From assembly GCF_932526225.1 (NCBI RefSeq), contig NC_064045.1, positions 13,698,442-13,758,441 of the forward strand: 60,000 bases of DNA, written 5' to 3'. Each line of letters begins with the position of its first letter. Position 1 is the stretch's first letter. The position numbers were made by a program, and so were the translations under genes. Shown piece after piece: positions 11,342-25,453 of the stretch. The notes under the pieces were generated by a model. The model saw only the letters and a program-made list of their open reading frames with translations, was not told where the DNA came from and made no database searches. This DNA comes from Nematostella vectensis (Eukaryota > Cnidaria > Anthozoa > Actiniaria > Edwardsiidae).

Positions 11342-12489
11342 GTTCTTTTTTGTGTTTTTTTCTAACTATTACCGTTTAACTATCACACTTTGTTTCACGG
11401 GTTAATGAAAACCACTCTAATTACTTATAGTAGTTCTTTTTTAATATTATCATTTACTTGTATAATTTAGATGAGCAATACATATTTCTTTATGGCTTTG
11501 TATAGCCCATCTCGTTCCTCATAAATAACAAACAAAATGAAGTTTGTTCTTATTTTGGTGCAAAGGAATCTACAGTAGTTTTCTAATCAGATAATTGTTT
11601 TCCTTTTAACACTCACCTGTTATTTCAACAGCCTTACTTGAGTTTGCTTGTCTCAGAAATACACCTTGCTTAATAAACAAATATATCTTACAAACTTATT
11701 TAATAATAGGTAACAACTGCAATATTGTATGAAGAGAGTGCCCCTCCCTTCCCCCTGCTATTGTTGACACTATGCTCAATAAACTGTTACCTCTCCCCTC
11801 TCCACCAGTTAAGCATTCTATGTATGCTTCCCTGTAGAAAATGCGCCCATTCAAATAGAACATTAAAGTTCACATACTTGTTTACTTCCTCAAACTCTTT
11901 GCTTTGTGTTTTTTGTTAACTTTCTAGGAACAAATTGAATACATATAATCAATAAATCTAGCAAGTTTATTTTGCAAACTCACTTTTTTTATTATTTTTG
12001 CGCAAAACCTATCAGGATTAAGGGGGTCCAGCACAAAGAAAAAAAACGAATTAAAAAAAAAGCCCATTGGCCTGGGATCGAACCCGGTCTGAAGAACAAA
12101 ACGGAAACCATACATACGGATTACCCAATCGGTATGGCAGCACAAGGCTTTTACGGAAGGCTGTAAAGAACCCGAAGGCCCCAAGCACCGATATTTCCGA
12201 GCGAATATGCTGTACAACACTCTTGCAAGGTTATCCCAACCCGCGCATTAATGGGGAGGACAATAACCAGGATCCCAGGCCTGTAATACGGTTACGCCAC
12301 GCACAGCTCGCCGAGATTGTGGATGACAAAAAATAGAGGTCTATTTGGGCGTCTTGGGTCCCTTGGGGACTCGCCATGCGCACGGGCGCATCTCTTTTAT
12401 TGTGTACATGACATCAAATTAGCGAAGAAAAAAGACGCTGTTTTGGTATCATGTGAAAATCATAAAATAAATAGAAATAAAGACGTAAG
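11342..12489 (+). repeat. Short satellite unit U7
   Basis: Length 1,148 bp. Markers L1 and R1. B box at 12074-12084. It ends at GACGTAAG and lacks the 315-bp module, the microsatellites and most of the 125-bp module. Its counterpart one higher-order period away is U13. Confidence 0.94.
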
Positions 12490-12506
12490 TGTTTTGTTTT
12501 GTTTTG
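12490..12506 (+). repeat. 17-bp (TTTTG)-type filler at deletion junction
   Basis: TGTTTTGTTTTGTTTTG joins the truncated core of U7 to unit position of about 117 in U8. Identical copies are at 3448-3464 and 23556-23572, and inverted at 50085-50101. Confidence 0.93.
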
Positions 12507-14387
12507 TATAATTTAGATGAGCAATACATATTTCTTCTTGGCCTTGTAGAGCTCATCTCGTTCCTCATAAATAACAAACAAAATGAAGTTTGTTCTTATT
12601 TGGTGCAAAGGAATCTACATTAGTTTTCTAATCAGATAATTGTTTTTTTTTTTAACACTCACCTGTTATTTCAACAGCCTTACTTGAGTTTGCTTGTCTC
12701 ATAAATAGACCTTGCTTAATAAACAAATATATCTTACAAACTTATCTAATAATAGGTAACAACTGCAATATTGTATGAAGAGATTGCCCCTCTCTTCCCC
12801 CTGCTATTGTTGAAATTATGCTCAATAAACTTTTACCTCTTCCCTCTCCACCAGTTAAGCAATCTATGTATGCTTCCCTGTACAACATGCACCCCTTCAA
12901 ATAGAACATTAAAGTTCACATACTTGTTTACTTCCTCAAACTCTTTGCTTTGTGTTTTTTGTTAACTTTCTAGGAACAAATTGAATACATATAATCAATA
13001 AATCCAGCAAGCTTATTTTGCAAACTCACTTTTTTTATTATTTTTGCGCAAAACCAATCAGGATTAGGGGGGTCAAGCACAAAGAAAGAAAACGAATTAA
13101 AAAAAAAGCCCATTGGCCTGGGATCGAACCCGGTCTGAAGAACAAAACGGAAACCATACATACGGATTACCCAATCGGTATGGCAGCACAAGGCTTTTAC
13201 GGAAGGCTGTAAAGAACCCGAAAGCCCCAAGCACCGATATTTCCGAGCGAATATGCTGTACAACACTCTTGCAAGGTTATCCCAACCCGCGCATTAATGG
13301 GGAGGACAATAACCAGGATCCCAGGCCTGTAATACGGTTACGCAACGCACAGCTCGCCGAGATTGTGGATGACAAAAAATAGAGGTCTATTTGGGCGTCT
13401 TGGGTCCCTTGGGGACTCGCCATGCGCACGGGCGCATCTCTTTTATTGTGTACATGACATCAAAGTAGCGAAGAAAAAAGACGCTGTTTTGGTATCATGT
13501 GAAAAGCATAAAATAAATAGAAATAAAGAGGTAAGGGGGGAGAATATTGACATATTTATATTAGAATATTGACAAAATCCGCAATATTGTCTACGCTGAC
13601 TAAGTAAAGCTGTATTTTACTTTAAAGGGGCAGCAGCATAGTACTGCGCATGTCTGGAGTCAGTGTTTATTGTAGGCTTTTAAGTGTCTACAAACAGTTG
13701 AACTTCTTAAAAGCTGTCAATACCTTATTAAATAATATGCAATATTATATTGAAAACTATGTTAATTGACAGTTGTGGTCATTTTTTTTTGTTTTGTTTA
13801 AAGTCTCCCACGTGTACCAAAAGCTCATAAGTCAGTATTAGAATTTCACTGAAGTTCATTGTGTCAGGGCTCTAGAGCTATTGTAAATCTCTTAAACATG
13901 ACACGCCCCCTTTAAAGGAAAGTAAAAAAAATCAAAATTGTTGTCGGGGGTCACTGCTGTGTTTGTTTTCTTTTTAGTTTTGTTCTATTATTATTATTAT
14001 TTTCTTTTTTAGAGGGGGAGGGGAATTCAGCTAAAAATAGCCAAGGGTCAATTCAAGCAACTAGTACAAAAGATGTTTTTTTGCAGTCCTTTATTCAATA
14101 TATTCAAGGTTATCATGCAATTCTGTTGTTTGACTGCATATATATATTTTTTCTTTCTTTTCATTACAAGTGCTATATGTGTAAGTGGTGACCATAGCTA
14201 TGATTACTATTATTTAGAATAATTTTTTACCTACTAACAGAAAACAACTTGACTGCAAAAAACTTACTGTAGGGCACTCGATATTAGGCATTACTTTCAT
14301 GTGGATGTAAAGTTGAAATGTCAAAACCTTCATTAACCCGTGAACTACGCTTTAGCGTATTACACTTTGTGGTGATCTGATTCTATT
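12507..14387 (+). repeat. Satellite unit U8 (lacks first ~116 bp)
   Basis: Length 1,881 bp. Markers L2 and R1. B box at 13120-13130. It has the A-box-damaging TACGCAACGC variant. Confidence 0.94.
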
Positions 14388-16395
14388 GTTCTTTTTTGTG
14401 TTTTTTTCTAACTATTACCGTTTAACTATCACACTTTGTTTCACGGGTTAATGAAAACCACTCTAATTACTTACAGTAGTTCTTTTTTAATATTATCATT
14501 TACTTGTATAATTTAGATGAGCAATACATATTTCTTTATGGCTTTGTATAGCTCATCTCGTTCCTCATAAATAACAAACAAAATGAAGTTTGTTCTTATT
14601 TTGGTGCAAAGGAATCTACAGTAGTTTTCTAATCAGATAATTGTTTTTCTTTTAACACTCACCTGTTATTTCAACAGCCTTACTTGAGTTTGCTTGTCTC
14701 AGAAATAGACCTTGCTTAATAAACAAAGACATGTTACAAACTTATCTAATAATAGGTAACAACTGCAATATTGTATGAAGAGAGTGTCCCTCCCTTCCCC
14801 CTGCTATTGTTGACACTATGCTCAATAAACTGTTACCTCTCCCCTCTCCACCAGTTAAGCATTCTATGTATGCTTCCCTGTACAAAATGCACCACTTCAA
14901 ATAGAACATTAAAGTTCACATACTTGTTTACTTCCTCAAACTCTTTGCTTTGTGTTTTTTGTTAACTTCCTAGGAACAAATTGAATACATATAATCAATA
15001 AATCTAGCAAGCTTATTTTGCAAACTCACTTTTTTTTATTATTGTTGAGCAAAACCTATCAGGATTAAGGGGGTCCAGCACAAAGAAAAAAAAAACGAAT
15101 TAAAAAAAAAGCCCATTGGCCTGGGATCGAACCCGGTCTGAAGAACAAAACGGAAACCATACATACGGATTACCCAATCGGTATGGCAGCACAAGGCTTT
15201 TACGGAAGGCTGTAAAGAACCCGAAAGCCCCAAGCACCGATATTTCCGAGCGAATATGCTGTACAACACTCTTGCAAGGTTATCCCAACCCGCGCATTAA
15301 TGGGGAGGACAATAACCAGGATCCCAGGCCTGTAATACGGTTACGCAACGCACAGCTCGCCGAGATTGTGGATGACAAAAAATAGAGGTCTATTTGGGCG
15401 TCTTGGGTCCCTTGGGGACTCGCCATGCGCACGGGCGCATCTCTTTTATTGTGTACATGACATCAAAGTAGCGAAGAAAAAAGACGCTGTTTTGGTATCA
15501 TGTGAAAAGCATAAAATAAATAGAAATAAAGAGGTAAGGGGGGAGAATATTGACATATTTATATTAGAATATTGACAAAATCCGCAATATTGTCTACGCT
15601 GACTAAGTAAAGCTGTATTTTACTTTAAAGGGGCAGCAGCATAGTACTGCGCATGTCTGGAGTCAGTGTTTATTGTAGGCTTTTAAGTGTCTACAAACAG
15701 TTGAACTTCTTAAAAGCTGTCAATACCTTATTAAATAATATGCAATATTATATTGAAAACTATGTTAATTGACAGTTGTGGTCATTTTTTTTTGTTTTGT
15801 TTAAAGTCTCCCACGTGTACCAAAAGCTCATAAGTCAGTATTAGAATTTCACTGAAGTTCATTGTGTCAGGGCTCTAGAGCTATTGTAAATCTCTTAAAC
15901 ATGACACGCCCCCTTTAAAGGAAAGTAAAAAAAATCAAAATTGTTGTCGGGGGTCACTGCTGTGTTTGTTTTCTTTTTAGTTTTGTTCTATTATTATTAT
16001 TATTTTCTTTTTTAGAGGGGGAGGGGATTTCAGCTAAAAATAGCCAAGGGTCAATTCAAGCAACTAGTACAAAAGATGTTTTTTTTTGCAGTCCTTTATT
16101 CAATATATTCAAGGTTATCATGCAATTCTGTTGTTTGACTGCGTATATATATATTTTTTTCTTTCTTTTTATTACAAGTTCTATATGTGTAAGTGGTGAC
16201 CATAGCTATGATTACTATTATTTAGAATAATTTTTTACCTACTAAAAGAAAACAACTTGACTGCAAAACACTTACTGTAGGGCACTTGATATTAGGCATT
16301 ACTTTCATGTGGATGTAAGGTTGAAATGTCAAAACCTTCATTAACCCGTGAACTACGCTTTAGCGTATTACACTTTGTTGTGATCTGATTCTATT
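14388..16395 (+). repeat. Satellite unit U9
   Basis: Length 2,008 bp. Markers L1 and R1. B box at 15123-15133. GGGATTTCAG replaces GGGAATTCAG near 16025, a change shared with U11 and U15. The copy switches to the U5/U6-like subfamily near 16,075. Confidence 0.95.
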
Positions 16396-18396
16396 GTTCT
16401 TTTTTTGTGTTTTACTAACTATTACCGTTTAACTATCACACTTTGTTTCACGGGTTAATGAAAACCACTCTAATTACTTACAGTAATTCTTTTTTAATAT
16501 TATTATTTACTTGTATAATTTAGATGAGCAATACATATTTCTTCTTGGCCTTGTAGAGCTCATCTCGTTCCTCATAAATAACAAACAAAATGAAGTTTGT
16601 TCTTATTTGGTGCAAAGGAATCTACATTAGTTTTCTAATCAGATAATTGTTTTTTTTAACACACCTGTTATTTCAACAGCTCTTACTTGAGTTTGCTTGT
16701 CTCAGAAATAGACCTTGCTTAATAAACAAATATATCTTACAAACTTATTTAATAATAGGTAACAACTGCAATATTGTATGAAGAGAGTGCCCCTCCCTTC
16801 CCCCTGCTATTGTTGACACTATGCTCAATAAACTGTTACCTCTCCCCTCTCCACCAGTTAAGCATTCTATGTATGCTTCCCTGTAGAAAATGCGCCCCTT
16901 CAAATAGAACATTAAAGTTCACATACTTGTTTACTTCCTCAAACTCTTTGCTTTGTGTTTTTTGTTAACTTTCTAGGAACAAATTGAATACATATAATCA
17001 ATAAATCTAGCAAGCTTATTTTGCAAACTCACTTTTTTTTATTATTTTTGCGCAAAACCTATCAGGATTAAGGGGGTCCAGCACAAAGAAAAAAAACGAA
17101 TTAAAAAAAAAAGCCCATTGGCCTGGGATCGAACCCGGTCTGAAGAACAAAACGGAAACCATACATACGGATTACCCAATCGGTATGGCAGCACAAGGCT
17201 TTTACGGAAGGCTGTAAAGAACCCGAAGGCCCCAAGCACCGATATTTCCGAGCGAATATGCTGTACAACACTCTTGCAAGGTTATCCCAACCCGCGCATT
17301 AATGGGGAGGACAATAACCAGGATCACAGGCCTGTAATACGGTTACGCCACGCACAGCTCGCCGAGATTGGATGACAAAAAATAGAGGTCTATTTGAGCG
17401 TCTTGGGTCCCTTGGGGACTTGCCATGCGCACGGGCGCATCTCTTTTATTGTGTACATGACATCAAAGTAGCGAAGAAAAAAGACGCTGTTTTGGTATCA
17501 TGTGAAAAGAATAAAATAAAAAGAAATAAAGACGTAAGGTTGGAGAATATTGCCATATTCTTATTAGAATATTGACAAAATCCGCAATATTGTCTACGCT
17601 GACTAAGTAAAGCTGTATTTTACTTTAAAGGGGCAGCAGCATAGTACTGCGCATGTCTGGAGTCAGTGTTTATTGTAGGCTTTTAAGTGTCTACAAACAG
17701 TTGAACTTTTTAAAAGCTGTCAATACCTTATTAAATAATATGCAATATTATATTGAAAACTATGTTAATGGACAGTTGTGGTCATTTTTGTTGTTTTGTT
17801 TAAAGTCTCCCACATGTACCAAAAGCTCATAAGTCAGTATTAGAATTTCACTGAAGTTCATTGTGTCAGGGCTCTAGAGCTATTGCAAATCTCTTAAACA
17901 TGACACTCCCCCTTTAAAGGAAAGTAAAAAAAATCTAAATTGTTGGTGGGGGTCTCTGTTGTGTTTGTTTTCTTTTTAGTTTTGTTCTATTATTATTATT
18001 ATTTTCTTTTTTAGAGGGGGAGGGGAATTCAGCTAAAAATAGCCAAGGGTCAATTCAAGCAACTAGTACAAAAGATGTTTTTTTTGCAGTCCTTTATTCA
18101 ATATATTCAAGGTTATCATGCAATTCTGTTGTTTGACTGCATATATATATATATATTTTTTCTTTCTTTTCATTACAAGTGCTATATGTGTAAGTGGTGA
18201 CCATAGCTATGATTACTATTATTTAGAATAATTTTTTACCTACTAACAGAAAGCAACTTGACTGCAAAACACTTACTGTAGGGCACTCGATATTAGGCAT
18301 TACTTTCATGTGGATGTAAGGTTGAAATGTCAAAACCTTCATTAACCCGTGAACTACGCTTTAGCGTATTACACTTTGTGGTGATCTGATTCTATT
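16396..18396 (+). repeat. Satellite unit U10
   Basis: Length 2,001 bp. Markers L2 and R2. B box at 17125-17135. Near-identical to U6 and U12. Confidence 0.95.
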
Positions 18397-20404
18397 GTTC
18401 TTTTTTGTGTTTTTTTCTAACTATTACCGTTTAACTATCACACTTTGTTTCACGGGTTAATGAAAACCACTCTAATTACTTATAGTAGTTCTTTTTTAAT
18501 ATTATCATTTACTTGTATAATTTAGATGAGCAATACATATTTCTTTATGGCTTTGTATAGCCCATCTCGTTCCTCATAAATAACAAACAAAATGAAGTTT
18601 GTTCTTATTTTGGTGCAAAGGAATCTACAGTAGTTTTCTAATCAGATAATTGTTTTCCTTTTAACACTCACCTGTTATTTCAACAGCCTTACTTGAGTTT
18701 GCTTGTCTCAGAAATACACCTTGCTTAATAAACAAATATATCTTACAAACTTATTTAATAATAGGTAACAACTGCAATATTGTATGAAGAGAGTGCCCCT
18801 CCCTTCCCCCTGCTATTGTTGACACTATGCTCAATAAACTGTTACCTCTCCCCTCTCCACCAGTTAAGCATTCTATGTATGCTTCCCTGTACAAAATGCG
18901 CCCTTTCAAATAGAACATTAAAGTTCACATACTTGTTTACTTTCTCAAACTCTTTGCTTTGTGTTTTTTGTTAACTTCCTAGGAACAAATTGAATACATA
19001 TAATCAATAAATCTAGCAAGCTTATTTTGCAAACTCACTTTTTTTTATTATTGTTGAGCAAAACCTATCAGGATTAAGGGGGTCCAGCACAAAGAAAAAA
19101 AAAACGAATTAAAAAAAAAGCCCATTGGCCTGGGATCGAACCCGGTCTGAAGAACAAAACGGAAACCATACATACGGATTACCCAATCGGTATGGCAGCA
19201 CAAGGCTTTTACGGAAGGCTGTAAAGAACCCGAAAGCCCCAAGCACCGATATTTCCGAGCGAATATGCTGTACAACACTCTTGCAAGGTTATCCCAACCC
19301 GCGCATTAATGGGGAGGACAATAACCAGGATCCCAGGCCTGTAATACGGTTACGCAACGCACAGCTCGCCGAGATTGTGGATGACAAAAAATAGAGGTCT
19401 ATTTGGGCGTCTTGGGTCCCTTGGGGACTCGCCATGCGCACGGGCGCATCTCTTTTATTGTGTACATGACATCAAAGTAGCGAAGAAAAAAGACGCTGTT
19501 TTGGTATCATGTGAAAAGCATAAAATAAATAGAAATAAAGAGGTAAGGGGGGAGAATATTGACATATTTATATTAGAATATTGACAAAATCCGCAATATT
19601 GTCTACGCTGACTAAGTAAAGCTGTATTTTACTTTAAAGGGGCAGCAGCATAGTACTGCGCATGTCTGGAGTCAGTGTTTATTGTAGGCTTTTAAGTGTC
19701 TACAAACAGTTGAACTTCTTAAAAGCTGTCAATACCTTATTAAATAATATGCAATATTATATTGAAAACTATGTTAATTGACAGTTGTGGTCATTTTTTT
19801 TTGTTTTGTTTAAAGTCTCCCACGTGTACCAAAAGCTCATAAGTCAGTATTAGAATTTCACTGAAGTTCATTGTGTCAGGGCTCTAGAGCTATTGTAAAT
19901 CTCTTAAACATGACACGCCCCCTTTAAAGGAAAGTAAAAAAAATCAAAATTGTTGTCGGGGGTCACTGCTGTGTTTGTTTTCTTTTTAGTTTTGTTCTAT
20001 TATTATTATTATTTTCTTTTTTAGAGGGGGAGGGGATTTCAGCTAAAAATAGCCAAGGGTCAATTCAAGCAACTAGTACAAAAGATGTTTTTTTTTGCAG
20101 TCCTTTATTCAATATATTCAAGGTTATCATGCAATTCTGTTGTTTGACTGCGTATATATATATTTTTTTCTTTCTTTTTATTACAAGTTCTATATGTGTA
20201 AGTGGTGACCATAGCTATGATTACTATTATTTAGAATAATTTTTTACCTACTAAAAGAAAACAACTTGACTGCAAAACACTTACTGTAGGGCACTTGATA
20301 TTAGGCATTACTTTCATGTGGATGTAAGGTTGAAATGTCAAAACCTTCATTAACCCGTGAACTACGCTTTAGCGTATTACACTTTGTTGTGATCTGATTC
20401 TATT
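18397..20404 (+). repeat. Satellite unit U11
   Basis: Length 2,008 bp. Markers L1 and R1. B box at 19132-19142. It follows U7 until about 18,890 and then switches to U9-like sequence. Confidence 0.95.
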
Positions 20405-22406
20405 GTTCTTTTTTTGTGTTTTACTAACTATTACCGTTTAACTATCACACTTTGTTTCACGGGTTAATGAAAACCACTCTAATTACTTACAGTAATTCTT
20501 TTTTAATATTATTATTTACTTGTATAATTTAGATGAGCAATACATATTTCTTCTTGGCCTTGTAGAGCTCATCTCGTTCCTCATAAATAACAAACAAAAT
20601 GAAGTTTGTTCTTATTTGGTGCAAAGGAATCTACATTAGTTTTCTAATCAGATAATTGTTTTTTTTAACACACCTGTTATTTCAACAGCTCTTACTTGAG
20701 TTTGCTTGTCTCAGAAATAGACCTTGCTTAATAAACAAATATATCTTACAAACTTATTTAATAATAGGTAACAACTGCAATATTGTATGAAGAGAGTGCC
20801 CCTCCCTTCCCCCTGCTATTGTTGACACTATGCTCAATAAACTGTTACCTCTCCCCTCTCCACCAGTTAAGCATTCTATGTATGCTTCCCTGTAGAAAAT
20901 GCGCCCCTTCAAATAGAACATTAAAGTTCACATACTTGTTTACTTCCTCAAACTCTTTGCTTTGTGTTTTTTGTTAACTTTCTAGGAACAAATTGAATAC
21001 ATATAATCAATAAATCTAGCAAGCTTATTTTGCAAACTCACTTTTTTTTATTATTTTTGCGCAAAACCTATCAGGATTAAGGGGGTCCAGCACAAAGAAA
21101 AAAAACGAATTAAAAAAAAAAAGCCCATTGGCCTGGGATCGAACCCGGTCTGAAGAACAAAACGGAAACCATACATACGGATTACCCAATCGGTATGGCA
21201 GCACAAGGCTTTTACGGAAGGCTGTAAAGAACCCGAAGGCCCCAAGCACCGATATTTCCGAGCGAATATGCTGTACAACACTCTTGCAAGGTTATCCCAA
21301 CCCGCGCATTAATGGGGAGGACAATAACCAGGATCACAGGCCTGTAATACGGTTACGCCACGCACAGCTCGCCGAGATTGGATGACAAAAAATAGAGGTC
21401 TATTTGAGCGTCTTGGGTCCCTTGGGGACTTGCCATGCGCACGGGCGCATCTCTTTTATTGTGTACATGACATCAAAGTAGCGAAGAAAAAAGACGCTGT
21501 TTTGGTATCATGTGAAAAGAATAAAATAAAAAGAAATAAAGACGTAAGGTTGGAGAATATTGCCATATTCTTATTAGAATATTGACAAAATCCGCAATAT
21601 TGTCTACGCTGACTAAGTAAAGCTGTATTTTACTTTAAAGGGGCAGCAGCATAGTACTGCGCATGTCTGGAGTCAGTGTTTATTGTAGGCTTTTAAGTGT
21701 CTACAAACAGTTGAACTTTTTAAAAGCTGTCAATACCTTATTAAATAATATGCAATATTATATTGAAAACTATGTTAATGGACAGTTGTGGTCATTTTTG
21801 TTGTTTTGTTTAAAGTCTCCCACATGTACCAAAAGCTCATAAGTCAGTATTAGAATTTCACTGAAGTTCATTGTGTCAGGGCTCTAGAGCTATTGCAAAT
21901 CTCTTAAACATGACACTCCCCCTTTAAAGGAAAGTAAAAAAAATCTAAATTGTTGGTGGGGGTCTCTGTTGTGTTTGTTTTCTTTTTAGTTTTGTTCTAT
22001 TATTATTATTATTTTCTTTTTTAGAGGGGGAGGGGAATTCAGCTAAAAATAGCCAAGGGTCAATTCAAGCAACTAGTACAAAAGATGTTTTTTTTGCAGT
22101 CCTTTATTCAATATATTCAAGGTTATCATGCAATTCTGTTGTTTGACTGCATATATATATATATATTTTTTCTTTCTTTTCATTACAAGTGCTATATGTG
22201 TAAGTGGTGACCATAGCTATGATTACTATTATTTAGAATAATTTTTTACCTACTAACAGAAAGCAACTTGACTGCAAAACACTTACTGTAGGGCACTCGA
22301 TATTAGGCATTACTTTCATGTGGATGTAAGGTTGAAATGTCAAAACCTTCATTAACCCGTGAACTACGCTTTAGCGTATTACACTTTGTGGTGATCTGAT
22401 TCTATT
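20405..22406 (+). repeat. Satellite unit U12
   Basis: Length 2,002 bp. Markers L2 and R2. B box at 21135-21145. It starts the second copy of the block found at U6 onward. Confidence 0.95.
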
Positions 22407-23555
22407 GTTCTTTTTTGTGTTTTTTTCTAACTATTACCGTTTAACTATCACACTTTGTTTCACGGGTTAATGAAAACCACTCTAATTACTTATAGTAGTT
22501 CTTTTTTAATATTATCATTTACTTGTATAATTTAGATGAGCAATACATATTTCTTTATGGCTTTGTATAGCCCATCTCGTTCCTCATAAATAACAAACAA
22601 AATGAAGTTTGTTCTTATTTTGGTGCAAAGGAATCTACAGTAGTTTTCTAATCAGATAATTGTTTTCCTTTTAACACTCACCTGTTATTTCAACAGCCTT
22701 ACTTGAGTTTGCTTGTCTCAGAAATACACCTTGCTTAATAAACAAATATATCTTACAAACTTATTTAATAATAGGTAACAACTGCAATATTGTATGAAGA
22801 GAGTGCCCCTCCCTTCCCCCTGCTATTGTTGACACTATGCTCAATAAACTGTTACCTCTCCCCTCTCCACCAGTTAAGCATTCTATGTATGCTTCCCTGT
22901 AGAAAATGCGCCCATTCAAATAGAACATTAAAGTTCACATACTTGTTTACTTCCTCAAACTCTTTGCTTTGTGTTTTTTGTTAACTTTCTAGGAACAAAT
23001 TGAATACATATAATCAATAAATCTAGCAAGTTTATTTTGCAAACTCACTTTTTTTATTATTTTTGCGCAAAACCTATCAGGATTAAGGGGGTCCAGCACA
23101 AAGAAAAAAAACGAATTAAAAAAAAAAGCCCATTGGCCTGGGATCGAACCCGGTCTGAAGAACAAAACGGAAACCATACATACGGATTACCCAATCGGTA
23201 TGGCAGCACAAGGCTTTTACGGAAGGCTGTAAAGAACCCGAAGGCCCCAAGCACCGATATTTCCGAGCGAATATGCTGTACAACACTCTTGCAAGGTTAT
23301 CCCAACCCGCGCATTAATGGGGAGGACAATAACCAGGATCCCAGGCCTGTAATACGGTTACGCCACGCACAGCTCGCCGAGATTGTGGATGACAAAAAAT
23401 AGAGGTCTATTTGGGCGTCTTGGGTCCCTTGGGGACTCGCCATGCGCACGGGCGCATCTCTTTTATTGTGTACATGACATCAAATTAGCGAAGAAAAAAG
23501 ACGCTGTTTTGGTATCATGTGAAAATCATAAAATAAATAGAAATAAAGACGTAAG
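22407..23555 (+). repeat. Short satellite unit U13
   Basis: Length 1,149 bp. Markers L1 and R1. B box at 23140-23150. Duplicate of U7 about 11,065 bp away, with the same truncation after GACGTAAG. Confidence 0.94.
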
Positions 23556-23572
23556 TGTTTTGTTTTGTTTTG
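23556..23572 (+). repeat. 17-bp (TTTTG)-type filler at deletion junction
   Basis: Identical to 12490-12506 and placed identically between a short unit and a unit that begins at position of about 117. Confidence 0.93.
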
Positions 23573-25453
23573 TATAATTTAGATGAGCAATACATATTTC
23601 TTCTTGGCCTTGTAGAGCTCATCTCGTTCCTCATAAATAACAAACAAAATGAAGTTTGTTCTTATTTGGTGCAAAGGAATCTACATTAGTTTTCTAATCA
23701 GATAATTGTTTTTTTTTTTAACACTCACCTGTTATTTCAACAGCCTTACTTGAGTTTGCTTGTCTCATAAATAGACCTTGCTTAATAAACAAATATATCT
23801 TACAAACTTATCTAATAATAGGTAACAACTGCAATATTGTATGAAGAGATTGCCCCTCTCTTCCCCCTGCTATTGTTGAAATTATGCTCAATAAACTTTT
23901 ACCTCTTCCCTCTCCACCAGTTAAGCAATCTATGTATGCTTCCCTGTACAACATGCACCCCTTCAAATAGAACATTAAAGTTCACATACTTGTTTACTTC
24001 CTCAAACTCTTTGCTTTGTGTTTTTTGTTAACTTTCTAGGAACAAATTGAATACATATAATCAATAAATCCAGCAAGCTTATTTTGCAAACTCACTTTTT
24101 TTATTATTTTTGCGCAAAACCAATCAGGATTAGGGGGGTCAAGCACAAAGAAAGAAAACGAATTAAAAAAAAAGCCCATTGGCCTGGGATCGAACCCGGT
24201 CTGAAGAACAAAACGGAAACCATACATACGGATTACCCAATCGGTATGGCAGCACAAGGCTTTTACGGAAGGCTGTAAAGAACCCAAAAGCCCCAAGCAC
24301 CGATATTTCCGAGCGAATATGCTGTACAACACTCTTGCAAGGTTATCCCAACCCGCGCATTAATGGGGAGGACAATAACCAGGATCCCAGGCCTGTAATA
24401 CGGTTACGCAACGCACAGCTCGCCGAGATTGTGGATGACAAAAAATAGAGGTCTATTTGGGCGTCTTGGGTCCCTTGGGGACTCGCCATGCGCACGGGCG
24501 CATCTCTTTTATTGTGTACATGACATCAAAGTAGCGAAGAAAAAAGACGCTGTTTTGGTATCATGTGAAAAGCATAAAATAAATAGAAATAAAGAGGTAA
24601 GGGGGGAGAATATTGACATATTTATATTAGAATATTGACAAAATCCGCAATATTGTCTACGCTGACTAAGTAAAGCTGTATTTTACTTTAAAGGGGCAGC
24701 AGCATAGTACTGCGCATGTCTGGAGTCAGTGTTTATTGTAGGCTTTTAAGTGTCTACAAACAGTTGAACTTCTTAAAAGCTGTCAATACCTTATTAAATA
24801 ATATGCAATATTATATTGAAAACTATGTTAATTGACAGTTGTGGTCATTTTTTTTTGTTTTGTTTAAAGTCTCCCACGTGTACCAAAAGCTCATAAGTCA
24901 GTATTAGAATTTCACTGAAGTTCATTGTGTCAGGGCTCTAGAGCTATTGTAAATCTCTTAAACATGACACGCCCCCTTTAAAGGAAAGTAAAAAAAATCA
25001 AAATTGTTGTCGGGGGTCACTGCTGTGTTTGTTTTCTTTTTAGTTTTGTTCTATTATTATTATTATTTTCTTTTTTAGAGGGGGAGGGGAATTCAGCTAA
25101 AAATAGCCAAGGGTCAATTCAAGCAACTAGTACAAAAGATGTTTTTTTGCAGTCCTTTATTCAATATATTCAAGGTTATCATGCAATTCTGTTGTTTGAC
25201 TGCATATATATATTTTTTCTTTCTTTTCATTACAAGTGCTATATGTGTAAGTGGTGACCATAGCTATGATTACTATTATTTAGAATAATTTTTTACCTAC
25301 TAACAGAAAACAACTTGACTGCAAAAAACTTACTGTAGGGCACTCGATATTAGGCATTACTTTCATGTGGATGTAAAGTTGAAATGTCAAAACCTTCATT
25401 AACCCGTGAACTACGCTTTAGCGTATTACACTTTGTGGTGATCTGATTCTATT
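23573..25453 (+). repeat. Satellite unit U14 (lacks first ~116 bp)
   Basis: Length 1,881 bp. Markers L2 and R1. B box at 24186-24196. Duplicate of U8; one visible difference is AACCCAAAAG against AACCCGAAAG in the core. Confidence 0.94.

Noticed and set aside
23037-23402. 121-codon frame in U13
   Set aside because: Two shadow frames are joined only because the A run has a length that puts them in register in this copy.
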